From Pseudomonadota bacterium (GTDB taxonomy: Bacteria > Desulfobacterota > Desulfobulbia > Desulfobulbales > SURF-16): a DNA stretch of 56,356 nucleotides. Of this stretch, positions 1 through 7,962 are shown piece after piece (within the stretch, counting starts at the first letter, position 1; each line of letters begins with the position of its first letter). Both the position numbers and the translations under genes were made by a program. Below the pieces are notes generated by a model. It saw only the letters and a list, made by a program, of their open reading frames with translations, searched no databases and was not told the origin of the DNA. Where the stretch lies: contig JAHILF010000106.1 in assembly GCA_018897105.1 (NCBI GenBank), positions 1-56,356 on the forward strand, written 5' to 3'.

Positions 1-675
1 GCCAGGGAGGTCAGTGAAGCTGAGGCGCCTGATCTGCATCAGATGGTGAGTTATCTGGCCGACAGGGCGGGGTTGCCCAAGCCCCGGGTCTATATCATCA
101 ATGACCATACACCCAACGCCTTTGCCACGGGCCGGAATCCCCAGCATGCGGCCGTGGCGGTGACCAGCGGTTTGATGCAGCTCCTCAGCCGGGATGAACT
201 GGAAGGGGTACTGGCCCATGAGCTGGGCCATGTCAAAAACCGGGATATCCTCATCAGCTCCATTGCCGCGGTCATGGCCGGAGCCATCAGTTACCTGGCC
301 ACCATGGCCCAGTGGGCCATGCTTTTCGGCGGCTTCCGCGGCGATGACGACGAAGGCGGCGGGGGAAACATGCTGGCCGGGCTGGCCATGATGATCATTG
401 CCCCGCTGGCAGCCACCATCATTCAGCTGGCGATTTCCCGCAGCAGGGAATTTCAGGCGGATGCCAGCGGCGCCGCCATCTGCGGCCGTCCCCATTCCCT
501 AGCCAATGCCTTGGCCAAGCTGGAACAGGGCAATCGTCGCGAGCCCATGAACGTGAACCCGGCCACGGCCCAGATGTATATCGTCAATCCCCTTTCCGGC
601 GGCCAGATCGCCGGTCTGTTCGCCACCCATCCGCCGATCAGGGAGCGTATTGAACGTCTGCTGGCAATTCGTTAA
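1..675 (+). CDS. htpX: HtpX, membrane zinc metalloprotease (5' end missing)
   Basis: M48B-family protease of the inner membrane that degrades misfolded membrane proteins. The reading frame is open from base 1, so the start and the N-terminal membrane segments lie outside the window and 224 codons remain. The zinc motif HELGH is at 217-231. The third ligand is the Glu at 448-450 in REFQADA, which matches the family. Two hydrophobic stretches follow HELGH, and between them lies an acidic, Gly-rich loop. The end, with the conserved ATHPP segment and a short tail, is normal. It is the first of three M48 proteases in the first 16 kb. Confidence 0.95.
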   Translation, partial: AREVSEAEAPDLHQMVSYLADRAGLPKPRVYIINDHTPNAFATGRNPQHAAVAVTSGLMQLLSRDELEGVLAHELGHVKNRDILISSIAAVMAGAISYLATMAQWAMLFGGFRGDDDEGGGGNMLAGLAMMIIAPLAATIIQLAISRSREFQADASGAAICGRPHSLANALAKLEQGNRREPMNVNPATAQMYIVNPLSGGQIAGLFATHPPIRERIERLLAIR

Positions 676-716
676 TTGATCCCATGGTTCGCGCCTTTCC
701 GCGTTAAAGGGAAACC

Positions 717-737
717 GGGCGGGCATGAAACCCGCCC
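717..737. repeat. REP-like hairpin after htpX
   Basis: Perfect 7-bp stem (GGGCGGG / CCCGCCC) with a 7-nt loop. The following bases are only moderately T-rich, so termination would be weak. Read on the minus strand it starts TAGGGGCGGG, which resembles the start of the palindromes at 39846-39923 (GTAGGAGCGGG). It may be a solo repeat-family hairpin as well as the htpX terminator. Confidence 0.4.
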
Positions 738-898
738 CTATTATTTGGATTCTTCCAGCACAATGGCCTGGGAGGTAAACGAAATGCCGTGATGCCATGT
801 GCCGATCATTACGGTTTCTTTTAGCGGGGCATTGAACATTTCTTCCGCTTTTTTTCCCTAACTGTTATGATAAATGCCAGAAGAATCGTGAAGATATC

Positions 899-927
899 TT
901 TACAATTTTTCGTGAAAATTTTATCAT
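899..927 (+). promoter_or_regulatory. Sigma-70 promoter for fabL
   Basis: The -35 TTTACA (899-904) and -10 TATCAT (922-927) are separated by exactly 17 bases. Each matches the consensus at 5 of 6 positions. The start codon follows about 50 bases downstream. Confidence 0.6.
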
Positions 928-979
928 TTTATTTTCTGAAAATCATTATCCAATTCCGTAAATGAAGGAGTCTTTATAA

Positions 980-1732
980 ATGTATAATCTTGAAGGAAAC
1001 GTTGCCCTGGTAACCGGAAGTTCCCGGGGCATAGGCCGGGCCATTGCCAAACGTTTCGCGGAGAACGGCATCAACCTGGTGGTAAACTATGTCCGCCACA
1101 GGCGGGATGCCGAGGAAACGGCAAAAGATATTGAAAGTTGCGGGGTGAAATGCCTGGTGGTCAAGGCCAACGTGGCGAATGATGAGGACGTGCTGGCCAT
1201 GTTCGAGCGGATAAAAGAGGAGTTCGGCCGGCTCGATATTCTGGTGAGCAATGCCGCCTCCGGTGTGCTGAAGCCGGTTATGGAGTTAAGCACCCGGCAC
1301 TGGAACTGGGCCATGGATATTAATGCCAGGGCACTGCTCATCCTGGCTCAGCAGGCCGTTCCCCTGATGCCCCATGGCGGGCGGATACTCGCGGTCTCCA
1401 GTCTCGGTTCTGTCAGGGCGGTGGAGAATTATACGGCTGTGGGTGCGTCCAAGGCCGCCCTCGAATCCCTTGTCCGGCATCTGGCCGTGGAGCTTGGGCC
1501 GCGCAAAATTGTAGTGAACACCATCAGTGCCGGCGCTGTTGATACCGAGGCCTTGAAGAAATTTCCCAACCGAACCCAGATTCTGGAAACAGCTCTGGAG
1601 CGCACCCCACTTGGTCGATTAACGACGCCTGAGGATGTGGCTGATCTTGCCCTGTTTCTTTGCAGTGATCTTGCCAAAATGATTCATGGGCAGACCCTGG
1701 TGGTGGATGGCGGCTATGCTATCAGGGCCTGA
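980..1732 (+). CDS. fabL: Enoyl-ACP reductase FabL (SDR family)
   Basis: NADPH-dependent enoyl-[acyl-carrier-protein] reductase, the last step of each fatty-acid elongation cycle. It is a 250-residue classical SDR with the cofactor loop TGSSRGIG at residues 12-19 and the catalytic pair Tyr151 / Lys158 (Y-X6-K). The pattern NAASGVL...MEL near residues 91-103, then SSLGS and the ENYTAVGASKAALE stretch, matches what I recall of Bacillus subtilis FabL rather than FabG or FabI. The start is set by AAGGAG eight bases upstream of ATG, and a good promoter precedes it. maf follows 61 bases later and is probably co-transcribed. A generic SDR is the alternative. Confidence 0.85.
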   Translation: MYNLEGNVALVTGSSRGIGRAIAKRFAENGINLVVNYVRHRRDAEETAKDIESCGVKCLVVKANVANDEDVLAMFERIKEEFGRLDILVSNAASGVLKPVMELSTRHWNWAMDINARALLILAQQAVPLMPHGGRILAVSSLGSVRAVENYTAVGASKAALESLVRHLAVELGPRKIVVNTISAGAVDTEALKKFPNRTQILETALERTPLGRLTTPEDVADLALFLCSDLAKMIHGQTLVVDGGYAIRA

Positions 1733-1793
1733 GGTTGCCGCTGCGGAGCGGCAGGTATCAATACCGGTGCAGGCGCATTTCGGGGGGGAAACC

Positions 1794-2396
1794 ATGCAGG
1801 GAGGTTTTCGAACCATTTGTTCGCTGATCCTGGCTTCGGCTTCACCTCGGCGTCAGCGGTTTTTGCGGGAACTTGGCCTTGATTTTAGCGTGGTGCCTGC
1901 TGCAGTGGATGAACAGAACCGGTCAGGCGAAAGCCCGGAAGATTATGTGTTACGGCTGGCAGAGGAAAAGGCGCTGGCTGTTGCCGGCAGCCACGGGCAG
2001 GCCTGCATTCTTGCGGCAGATACCATCGTGGTTCTGGCCGGTGAAATACTGGAAAAACCTGCTGATGCCGCTCATGCCGAAGCAATGCTTGGTAAAATGT
2101 CAGGCAACTGGCATGAGGTGTGGACCGCGTATTGCCTGTGCCACCAATCGGAGGCAATAATGGTCAAGCAGGCGGTTTGTACCCGGGTATTGTTCAGGCC
2201 CCTTAGTGCTGATCTCTGCCGGGCCTATGTCCTCACCGGCGAGCCGCTTGACAAGGCCGGCAGCTATGGGCTGCAGGGCAGAGGTGGATTTCTGGTGGAA
2301 AAAATTGACGGATCATACAGCAATGTGATCGGCTTGCCCGTTGCTGAGGTGGTAACGGATTTGCTCCGTTTTGGTATGATCGCCCCTAATATTTAA
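1794..2396 (+). CDS. maf: Maf-type nucleoside triphosphate pyrophosphatase
   Basis: Hydrolyses dTTP/UTP or modified nucleotides to monophosphate and pyrophosphate, keeping non-canonical nucleotides out of nucleic acid. It has 200 residues. The N-terminal phosphate loop ASASPRR is at 14-20, catalytic Asp76 lies in AADTIVV, and DKAGSYGLQG is at 153-162. The ASASPRR form points to the YhdE/Maf subgroup rather than the YceF (m7GTP) subgroup. The frame is open back to 1686 inside fabL, but the ATG at 1794 follows a G-rich ribosome site and gives the family's usual N-terminus. Confidence 0.9.
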   Translation: MQGGFRTICSLILASASPRRQRFLRELGLDFSVVPAAVDEQNRSGESPEDYVLRLAEEKALAVAGSHGQACILAADTIVVLAGEILEKPADAAHAEAMLGKMSGNWHEVWTAYCLCHQSEAIMVKQAVCTRVLFRPLSADLCRAYVLTGEPLDKAGSYGLQGRGGFLVEKIDGSYSNVIGLPVAEVVTDLLRFGMIAPNI

Positions 2397-2440
2397 ACGG
2401 CTGGCATCCGCGGCAGCGGAGAAAGGCAGGTCAAACAAAC

Positions 2441-3124
2441 ATGGATGAAAAAATATTTGATCAGGGCATACGGCTGGCGCTGGAACTGGGAATTCGTCTG
2501 AAAATAGAGCTTGAAGGGGTGGATATCCCTCTTGAGAGCACATTCTGCGGTTTTGTGGATAATTACATCATTATCACGCTGCCTTCACCCTATCATCAAA
2601 TTCAGCATAAGCTTTTCAGTGGTGCGGAACTGGTGGTGCGTTATTTCTATCACGGCACCATTTATGCCTTCCAGACAAAACTCTTTTCCCAGATTGACCA
2701 GCCGGTGCGGCTTCTTTTTATTTATTACCCGAAACTTATCCAGAAAAGTGAATTGCGCAGCGAGAAACGGTCCTTCTGCTATATTCCTGCCGTCATTATA
2801 GTGGGCGACAATGAAAACAACGGCACCATTGTCGATATCGCCAAATCGGGCTGTCATTGCCTGGTGCGCGGCAAGAATAACAAGAGACTCATTCACTTCA
2901 AGATTGGCGATCAGGTCAAATTGAACTGTAAATTCCCCGGGGTCAAGCAGACTCAGGAAATTATCGGCGTGGTGAAAAATCTGCGTACCAGCAAATATGA
3001 CGCAAATGTCGGCCTGCAGTTTCATGAAAATATCCCGGATGTCACCGTGAAAATCATTAGCTGGTATATTTCCACTATCGAGAAATTTATTCCGGCCCAG
3101 GAGGTCAAGCTCGACATTCTCTGA
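2441..3124 (+). CDS. PilZ-domain cyclic-di-GMP receptor with YcgR-like N-terminal domain
   Basis: Probable c-di-GMP effector of 227 residues. The N-terminal ~100 residues have the beta-rich character of the YcgR/flagellar-brake N domain. The C-terminal PilZ domain opens with RSEKR (an RxxxR motif), and the DIAKSG stretch is the DxSxxG motif, so both c-di-GMP contact motifs are present. There are no membrane segments. It sits 44 bases after maf on the same strand. Flagellar brake or exopolysaccharide control is inferred. The window also has two GGDEF proteins and an HD-GYP protein that could tune its ligand. Confidence 0.8.
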   Translation: MDEKIFDQGIRLALELGIRLKIELEGVDIPLESTFCGFVDNYIIITLPSPYHQIQHKLFSGAELVVRYFYHGTIYAFQTKLFSQIDQPVRLLFIYYPKLIQKSELRSEKRSFCYIPAVIIVGDNENNGTIVDIAKSGCHCLVRGKNNKRLIHFKIGDQVKLNCKFPGVKQTQEIIGVVKNLRTSKYDANVGLQFHENIPDVTVKIISWYISTIEKFIPAQEVKLDIL

Positions 3125-3143
3125 AAAGGCTGGATAAACTCTT

Positions 3144-3244
3144 AGGAGCCGTTACGAAATAACATGGCCATTTTTTCAATTTCGTTACGGCTCCTTATGC
3201 CGTTCCGCGCATTTCTCTGGCCATGTTAATTTTTTACAACGGCT
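3144..3244. repeat. Nested palindromic element after the PilZ gene
   Basis: A perfect 17-bp inverted repeat (3144-3160 with 3179-3195, 18-nt loop) overlaps a second inverted repeat, TAACATGGCCA at 3160-3170 with its complement at 3218-3228, extended by AGCCGTT (3147-3153) with AACGGCT (3238-3244). The two foldings exclude each other. The first could terminate either converging transcript. The nested layout suggests a small mobile palindrome. Confidence 0.5.
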
Positions 3245-3379
3245 TATTAATGCCCCAGCCAAGTGGGAAAAATCTTTTTTCACCACAGAGCACACAGAGA
3301 TCACAGAGGAATATTTTTTGTTACAGTGAGTTAGCTCTGTGGGCTCTGTGCTCTCAGTGGTAAATTTTCCGTTTCTTTG

Positions 3380-4945
3380 TTATCTCCCCGCGGCAGTCTG
3401 GGCAGAAATCACTTTCACCTCCAAATTGTGCAGGTACTTTGTCGGCACCCCAACCCCATCCAGCGGCAGGGTGACGCTCTCTTTCGGTTGCAGCATGGTG
3501 GAGACCCGCAACGGGATCTCTTTGATTGCGCCCTTGTCATCAAGATACCTGGCCTTAAGGACAATATTATAAACCGTAAGCGGCGTTGGATTGGCAACCC
3601 TGATTATGAGCTGTCCGTCCTGGGTTCTTTCCGGGCGGGCAGTGATGTAGCTTCCCGCATTTTCCGGCAGATCCAGTTTGATGAAAGAGGCGAGGGCCTC
3701 CTTGCCAACCTGAGACTGGGAGGAGGCGGCTGCCTTGAAGAAATTTTTGGCCTCGGTTTGCTGTCCTGCGGCCAGGGCAAAATCCCCCAGTTTCTTGTAG
3801 GCCGTGGCCGTGGGGAGAAGATTGGCGCTTCGGGTCAGATCCTGGCGGGCGCCCTGGATATCGCCAAGCTTTTCCCGGGTGAGCCCGCGCTGGGCGTAGA
3901 AATGAAAGTAGTTGTCATTGAGATGTAATGCCTGATCATAACTGGCAAGAGCCTTATTAAAATTCTTCTGCTCGAACAGGATATCTCCCTGCAGGCCATA
4001 AAAGAGGGCCTCTTTGGGCTCGATGGCCAAGGCGCTGTTTACCAGGGCAAGCGATTTGCTGCTGTCTCCTTTTTTTGCGGCCAGGACTGCCTCATCGTAA
4101 GATTTGTAGGCCGGCGCGGTTTGCCGCAGGTGTCTGGTCTGCTCTGCGTATCGTTTTTCCCCGAGATCACCGCCAGCCGGTAAACTTTTTGCTGTTTTGC
4201 GGTTTGCCTCAACCCGCTCCGGGGAAGGGGGATGGCTGGCAAAAAGACCGGAGAGCCAGTTGGCGTCCCGGCCTTCGGAGAGTCTAACAAAGGTCTGCTG
4301 CAGGTTCACCGCGCTCTGGGGATCATATCCCGCCCTGGACATGTAGTGCATGCCGTAGTAGTCAGCCTCGAGTTCTGCCTCGCGGCTGTATTTCTGGGTG
4401 ATGAGGGAGGCGGCAACCTGGGCGCCGCCCACGGCCAGGGGCGCATAGTCATTGCCCGAGGTCGCCATGGTGGTGGCCAGCAGTGCACCTTGCAGCAGCA
4501 TGCCCTTTTCCATGCTTTTGGCGCCGTGGCGAGCTGCGGCATGGACGATTTCATGGCTTATGACCGCGGCAAGTTCCGCCTCGTTGTGTAATTCAAGCAG
4601 CAGGCCGCGGTTCATCACGATTTTTCCACCCGGCAGGGCCCAGGCGTTGGGGGTTGAGTTGTTTAACACCTTGAATTCATAGGGCAGGGGACGATCGCTG
4701 ACCGCGGCAAGTTTCTGACCGACACTGTTGACGTAGGCCGATACTTCCGGATCTGCCAGGTAATCGCCGCCCTGCATCTGCCGGGCCGGCGTATACTGCT
4801 GGTTGCCGATGGCAATTTCCTGCTCCTGGCCGACAAGACCCAGTTCCCGTTCCCCGGTAACCGGGTTGATTGCGCAGCCGGCCAGCAGGAACCAGACACA
4901 GGCAAGGCAGAGAAAAAGAAGTGGATGTTTTGGTTTTTTCTTCAT
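3380..4945 (-). CDS. BepA-like M48 metalloprotease lipoprotein with TPR repeats
   Basis: Periplasmic, membrane-anchored zinc protease of the BepA/YfgC type, which in other bacteria checks outer-membrane protein assembly. It has 521 residues from the ATG at 4945, chosen because AGGGG precedes it and because it opens with a lipoprotein signal whose lipobox LAGC puts the lipidated Cys at residue 24. The metal site is HEIVH at 131-135, with Glu191 and Asp195 in the ExxxD motif. The ASHPPSPERV segment is typical of the family. TPR-like helices start near residue 285, and the C-terminal ~100 residues look beta-rich. It stands alone, facing the fabL-maf-PilZ group. Confidence 0.88.
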   Translation of the reverse strand: MKKKPKHPLLFLCLACVWFLLAGCAINPVTGERELGLVGQEQEIAIGNQQYTPARQMQGGDYLADPEVSAYVNSVGQKLAAVSDRPLPYEFKVLNNSTPNAWALPGGKIVMNRGLLLELHNEAELAAVISHEIVHAAARHGAKSMEKGMLLQGALLATTMATSGNDYAPLAVGGAQVAASLITQKYSREAELEADYYGMHYMSRAGYDPQSAVNLQQTFVRLSEGRDANWLSGLFASHPPSPERVEANRKTAKSLPAGGDLGEKRYAEQTRHLRQTAPAYKSYDEAVLAAKKGDSSKSLALVNSALAIEPKEALFYGLQGDILFEQKNFNKALASYDQALHLNDNYFHFYAQRGLTREKLGDIQGARQDLTRSANLLPTATAYKKLGDFALAAGQQTEAKNFFKAAASSQSQVGKEALASFIKLDLPENAGSYITARPERTQDGQLIIRVANPTPLTVYNIVLKARYLDDKGAIKEIPLRVSTMLQPKESVTLPLDGVGVPTKYLHNLEVKVISAQTAAGR

Positions 4946-4989
4946 TAGTTTTCCCCTGAGTTGATTGCAGCATCTGCTTCTCACCAATA

Positions 4990-5020
4990 AAAAAAGGCCG
5001 CTTGCATAAGCGGCCTTAAG
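4990..5020 (-). terminator. Rho-independent terminator of the hdrC-mvhD-metV operon
   Basis: A 10-bp perfect stem (4994-5003 with 5008-5017) and a 4-nt loop. On the minus strand it runs into a T stretch, so it ends the leftward transcript that finishes with the MetV-like gene. Confidence 0.85.
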
Positions 5021-5048
5021 TCTTTTACAAGCGTGAAAAGCAGTTTTG

Positions 5049-5717
5049 TCAGATGGTCAGATCATCCCGCAGGGTTTTGCGGGGGCCGCCATGACCGGCG
5101 GTGCTCCAGTCCCGGATCGGGGCAATGACATTCATGGCTTCGGCATTGCCGATTCTGCCGAGACGATCATGGATTGACTGCCAGATGCATTCAACATCCG
5201 GGTGGATTTCGCAGCGTCCATTGACCGAGCCGCCGCAGGGGCCGTTCATCAGGCTTTTGGCGCAGCGGGCCACCGGGCAGAGTCCTCCGGTGAGATGCAG
5301 GACACAATTGCCGCAGCCGGCGCACTGTTCCATCCAGACGCCCTGATCAGTGGAGCCACCGAAGAAACTGGTGTTCACCGCGGGATAGACCTTGGTGGTG
5401 GGGCGCAGATTGGCGATAAAATTGACGCCCACGCCGCAGGCCATGGAGACAATGGCATCGTATTGTCCTTCCCACTCATCAATCCCGTCGATATATTCCT
5501 TATCGCACTGTCTCACAAGGGTGCCTTCAACGGTTTCAATCTTCTTGCCCTGTTTCAGCATGCCCAGTCGGATCAGCGAGGCAAGTATCTCCACCTCGCG
5601 CTCTCCACCGGCGGAGCAGACCGTGACGCATCCCCGGCAGCCGAGGACCAGAATTTTTTTGGCATCGCTTACCATGCCCACTATTTCATCCAAAGGTTTT
5701 CTGTCGGCAATGATCAT
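5049..5717 (-). CDS. MetV-like methylene-tetrahydrofolate reductase C-terminal domain protein
   Basis: A 222-residue protein of the MTHFR_C / MetV family. In acetogens MetV partners MetF and links methylene-tetrahydrofolate reductase to Hdr/Mvh-type electron carriers. Cysteines include the N-terminal CRGC and a later C-rich cluster (CAGCGNC...C...C...C) that would bind Fe-S or zinc. Its ATG overlaps the stop of the upstream mvhD gene (ATGA), so the two are translationally coupled. No MetF gene lies in the operon, so either MetF is elsewhere or the protein serves another partner. The family call is firm, the role inferred. Confidence 0.8.
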   Translation of the reverse strand: MIIADRKPLDEIVGMVSDAKKILVLGCRGCVTVCSAGGEREVEILASLIRLGMLKQGKKIETVEGTLVRQCDKEYIDGIDEWEGQYDAIVSMACGVGVNFIANLRPTTKVYPAVNTSFFGGSTDQGVWMEQCAGCGNCVLHLTGGLCPVARCAKSLMNGPCGGSVNGRCEIHPDVECIWQSIHDRLGRIGNAEAMNVIAPIRDWSTAGHGGPRKTLRDDLTI

Positions 5718-6136
5718 TTTGCTTCCCCCTTAAACGGACACGGGCCTAAGTCGGTGATCCTCTTATTCATGAGCTGGGCGGCTTCGACAAATTCAGGGTG
5801 GAAGCCTCTTTCCAGGTGAAACATTTCTATCCTTTCCGGTTCGACGGCAAGCTCGGCCAAGGCCTTTTTGATGGCAACAACCCGCTTTGCCGCCCGTTGG
5901 CTGCCTTTGACATTGTGACATTTGTCTTCCGGGCAGCCGACCACATAAACACCGTCAGCACCCTCTTCAAAGGCCTTGAGCAGGGTGCTCACCTGCAGTT
6001 TGCCGGTGCAGACAACGCGATGGAAGGTGATGTTTGCCGGCAGACCGTCATCTTTCAGGCCTTTTTTTCCCTCGGCAATGGTCTGCTGGGAAGTGTAATG
6101 GCAACAAAATGCTTGAATATCAGGAGTAAAAGTCAT
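5714..6136 (-). CDS. mvhD: MvhD-family hydrogenase iron-sulfur (delta) subunit
   Basis: A small [2Fe-2S] protein that passes electrons between a hydrogenase or dehydrogenase module and a heterodisulfide-reductase-type complex. It has 140 residues. FCCHYTS near the N-terminus, RVVCTGK, GCPEDKCH and the late CPF carry the conserved cysteines. The ATG at 6136 is preceded by GGAG at a good distance. A GTG four codons upstream (6148) is possible. It lies 18 bases after the HdrC-like gene and overlaps the MetV-like gene by four bases. Confidence 0.85.
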   Translation of the reverse strand: MTFTPDIQAFCCHYTSQQTIAEGKKGLKDDGLPANITFHRVVCTGKLQVSTLLKAFEEGADGVYVVGCPEDKCHNVKGSQRAAKRVVAIKKALAELAVEPERIEMFHLERGFHPEFVEAAQLMNKRITDLGPCPFKGEAK

Positions 6137-6154
6137 GCGTTTCTCCACTCGGCT

Positions 6155-6715
6155 TTAAACGCCGCAGGCGGCGATAAGTTTCTCGTCTTCGGACTCATTA
6201 AGCCTGATGGCCTGAGCCGGACATTCTGCAACGCAGATCCCGCAGCCTCTGCAGGTTCGGGCATTGATTTCGGCAACTCCCTGCCGGTCAATCTGCGGAA
6301 TTTCCCACGGGCAGACGCGGACGCAGGTCAGGCAGGATACGCAGAGATCCCTTTCCACCCAGGCGGCCTTGCCCTTTTCGCGCAGATTGTCTTCCGTAAT
6401 GATACCTTCCTGCATGGCCAAGTCCCGTAAGGCGGACATGATATCGGCAAAACGGACATCCTGGGGGCAGACGAAAACACAACTCCGGCAGCGTGAACAG
6501 AACCAGAGAAGATCAGAGTGGAGCAGCCTGTCCTTTAATCCCATGCGGACCATGTGAATGATTTTGCGCGGATCAAAATCAGGGATTGCTTGACTCACGG
6601 GGCAGATGCCGCTACAGGCGCCACAGGAAAAGCATCGATTCAGATATTCACCACCTGGGATATTCGTCACCTCAGCGCTGAAGGCTGAATTAATTTCTTT
6701 ACTGGTGATTCCCAT
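6155..6715 (-). CDS. HdrC-like 4Fe-4S protein with an added ferredoxin domain
   Basis: A 186-residue electron carrier. The N-terminal half is HdrC-like with two CxxCxxCxxxCP clusters (CFSCGACSGICP and CSRCRSCVFVCP). The C-terminal half is a bacterial-type 2[4Fe-4S] ferredoxin (CVSCLTCVRVCP and CRGCGICVAECP). Four [4Fe-4S] clusters are therefore predicted. The ATG at 6715 has AGAGG seven bases upstream, and the longer frame from 6790 lacks a ribosome site. First gene of a three-gene leftward operon with mvhD and the MetV-like gene. HdrA and HdrB, its usual partners, are absent here. Confidence 0.85.
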   Translation of the reverse strand: MGITSKEINSAFSAEVTNIPGGEYLNRCFSCGACSGICPVSQAIPDFDPRKIIHMVRMGLKDRLLHSDLLWFCSRCRSCVFVCPQDVRFADIMSALRDLAMQEGIITEDNLREKGKAAWVERDLCVSCLTCVRVCPWEIPQIDRQGVAEINARTCRGCGICVAECPAQAIRLNESEDEKLIAACGV

Positions 6716-6916
6716 TGTTAACCTCTTGTTTAAGGTATAGATAAAAGCATTTGACTTAAAATGCGTTTCGATCATGAAAAAAAAGTACAAATGAGATGCT
6801 AACCAAAAGCAGCAGGTTTGTCAATATGGCATGCGCAGCAAAAAAAGAAATAACCTGTTGGTTTTATGGGTATTTCTACGGGCTCTAGCCTGGCTGCAAA
6901 CGTTCCGGCGTTCCAT

Positions 6917-6934
6917 CGTTCAAACGTTTGAACG
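6917..6934. repeat. 18-bp perfect palindrome in a CGTTT-rich stretch
   Basis: CGTTCAAACGTTTGAACG is its own complement and sits among further CGTTT / ACGTT words from about 6898 to 6950, just after the kdsD stop. It could be a cruciform, a repressor site or simple-repeat drift. There is no T-run. Confidence 0.35.
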
Positions 6935-6957
6935 TTTAAGCGTTTGGACGTAATTAT

Positions 6958-7938
6958 CTATACCAGCAGCCGAAATTCCCCTTTACCAAGCAGATCATGG
7001 AGGTGCAGCATCCCTGCCAGCATGCCGGCTTTGTTCAGGACGGGCAGGATAGTCACTTCATGACGCTGCATGATGCTTAAGGCGTCAGCGGCCAGGAGAT
7101 CCTCTTCGATTGTCTTGGGTGATGGCGTCATAATATCTTTGGCCTGCATGCGGTCAAGATCCAGGGGTGTTGTCAGGCTGAGCAGGCGGCGCAGGTCTCC
7201 GTCGGTGATAATGCCGCAGAGTTTATTCTTGTCGTCGGCGATGATAACCGCCCCCAGGTTTATTTCGTTCAAGATATTAATTGCTGCGCGTAACGAGGCG
7301 TCTGGCGCGGCAAGAGGAAGCAGGGGGCCGGTGATCATCACCTCTTGCACCTTGGTTTTCAGGCGTTCACCAAGGCTGCCTCCGGGGTGATTTTTACGGA
7401 AATCGCTGGCCGCGAATTTCTTTTTTTCAATAAGCACTACAGCCAGGGCATCGCCGAGTGCCAGGGCGGCGGTGGTGCTTGCCGTGGGGGCAAGGCCCAA
7501 CGGGCATGCCTCCCTCGGAACCTTGGCAGACAGAACAACGTCGGCAAAGGAGGCCAGTGTGGAATTTTTGTTGCCGGTCAGGGCGATGGTCTTCACCCCC
7601 CGCTTTTTGAGGACCGGCAGCAGCATGTTGAGTTCGGTGGTTTCCCCGCTGTAGGAAAGGGCAAGCACCACATCGTTATGGTCGACAATGCCCAGGTCGC
7701 CATGCATTGCCTCCACCGGATGGAGAAAAAAAGATGCGGTACCGGTGCTGTTCAAGGTGGCGGAAATTTTTTGGCCGATGATGCCCGATTTGCCGATGCC
7801 GGTGATGATAAGGCGGCTGGGGCAGTTCATGATAAGGGAAACGGCTTTGTCAAAGTTGAAGTCAAGCTGCTCGATTAAGGCATGGATGCCTTCCGCTTCA
7901 ATCTCTAAAACTTCTTTGGCCAGGGTAAGTGACGACAT
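6958..7938 (-). CDS. kdsD: D-arabinose-5-phosphate isomerase (SIS + two CBS domains)
   Basis: Interconverts ribulose-5-phosphate and arabinose-5-phosphate, the first step towards Kdo and lipopolysaccharide. Its 326 residues match KdsD/KpsF. The SIS domain is in residues ~30-180, with GIGKSGIIGQKI and the SYSGETTE phosphate-sugar loop. HPGGSLG follows, then two CBS domains to the C-terminus. It starts 24 bases after purF on the same strand and is probably co-transcribed. The ribosome site is weak. Confidence 0.92.
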   Translation of the reverse strand: MSSLTLAKEVLEIEAEGIHALIEQLDFNFDKAVSLIMNCPSRLIITGIGKSGIIGQKISATLNSTGTASFFLHPVEAMHGDLGIVDHNDVVLALSYSGETTELNMLLPVLKKRGVKTIALTGNKNSTLASFADVVLSAKVPREACPLGLAPTASTTAALALGDALAVVLIEKKKFAASDFRKNHPGGSLGERLKTKVQEVMITGPLLPLAAPDASLRAAINILNEINLGAVIIADDKNKLCGIITDGDLRRLLSLTTPLDLDRMQAKDIMTPSPKTIEEDLLAADALSIMQRHEVTILPVLNKAGMLAGMLHLHDLLGKGEFRLLV

Positions 7939-7962
7939 TATCGGTGCCCATGCTCCACTGCA

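Larger units (their letters stand above)
676..979. other. Intergenic stretch htpX-fabL
   Basis: Holds the REP-like hairpin at 717-737, then AT-rich DNA with the fabL promoter. I see no gene in it. Two small reading frames overlapping htpX antisense have no ribosome site or family resemblance. Confidence 0.6.
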
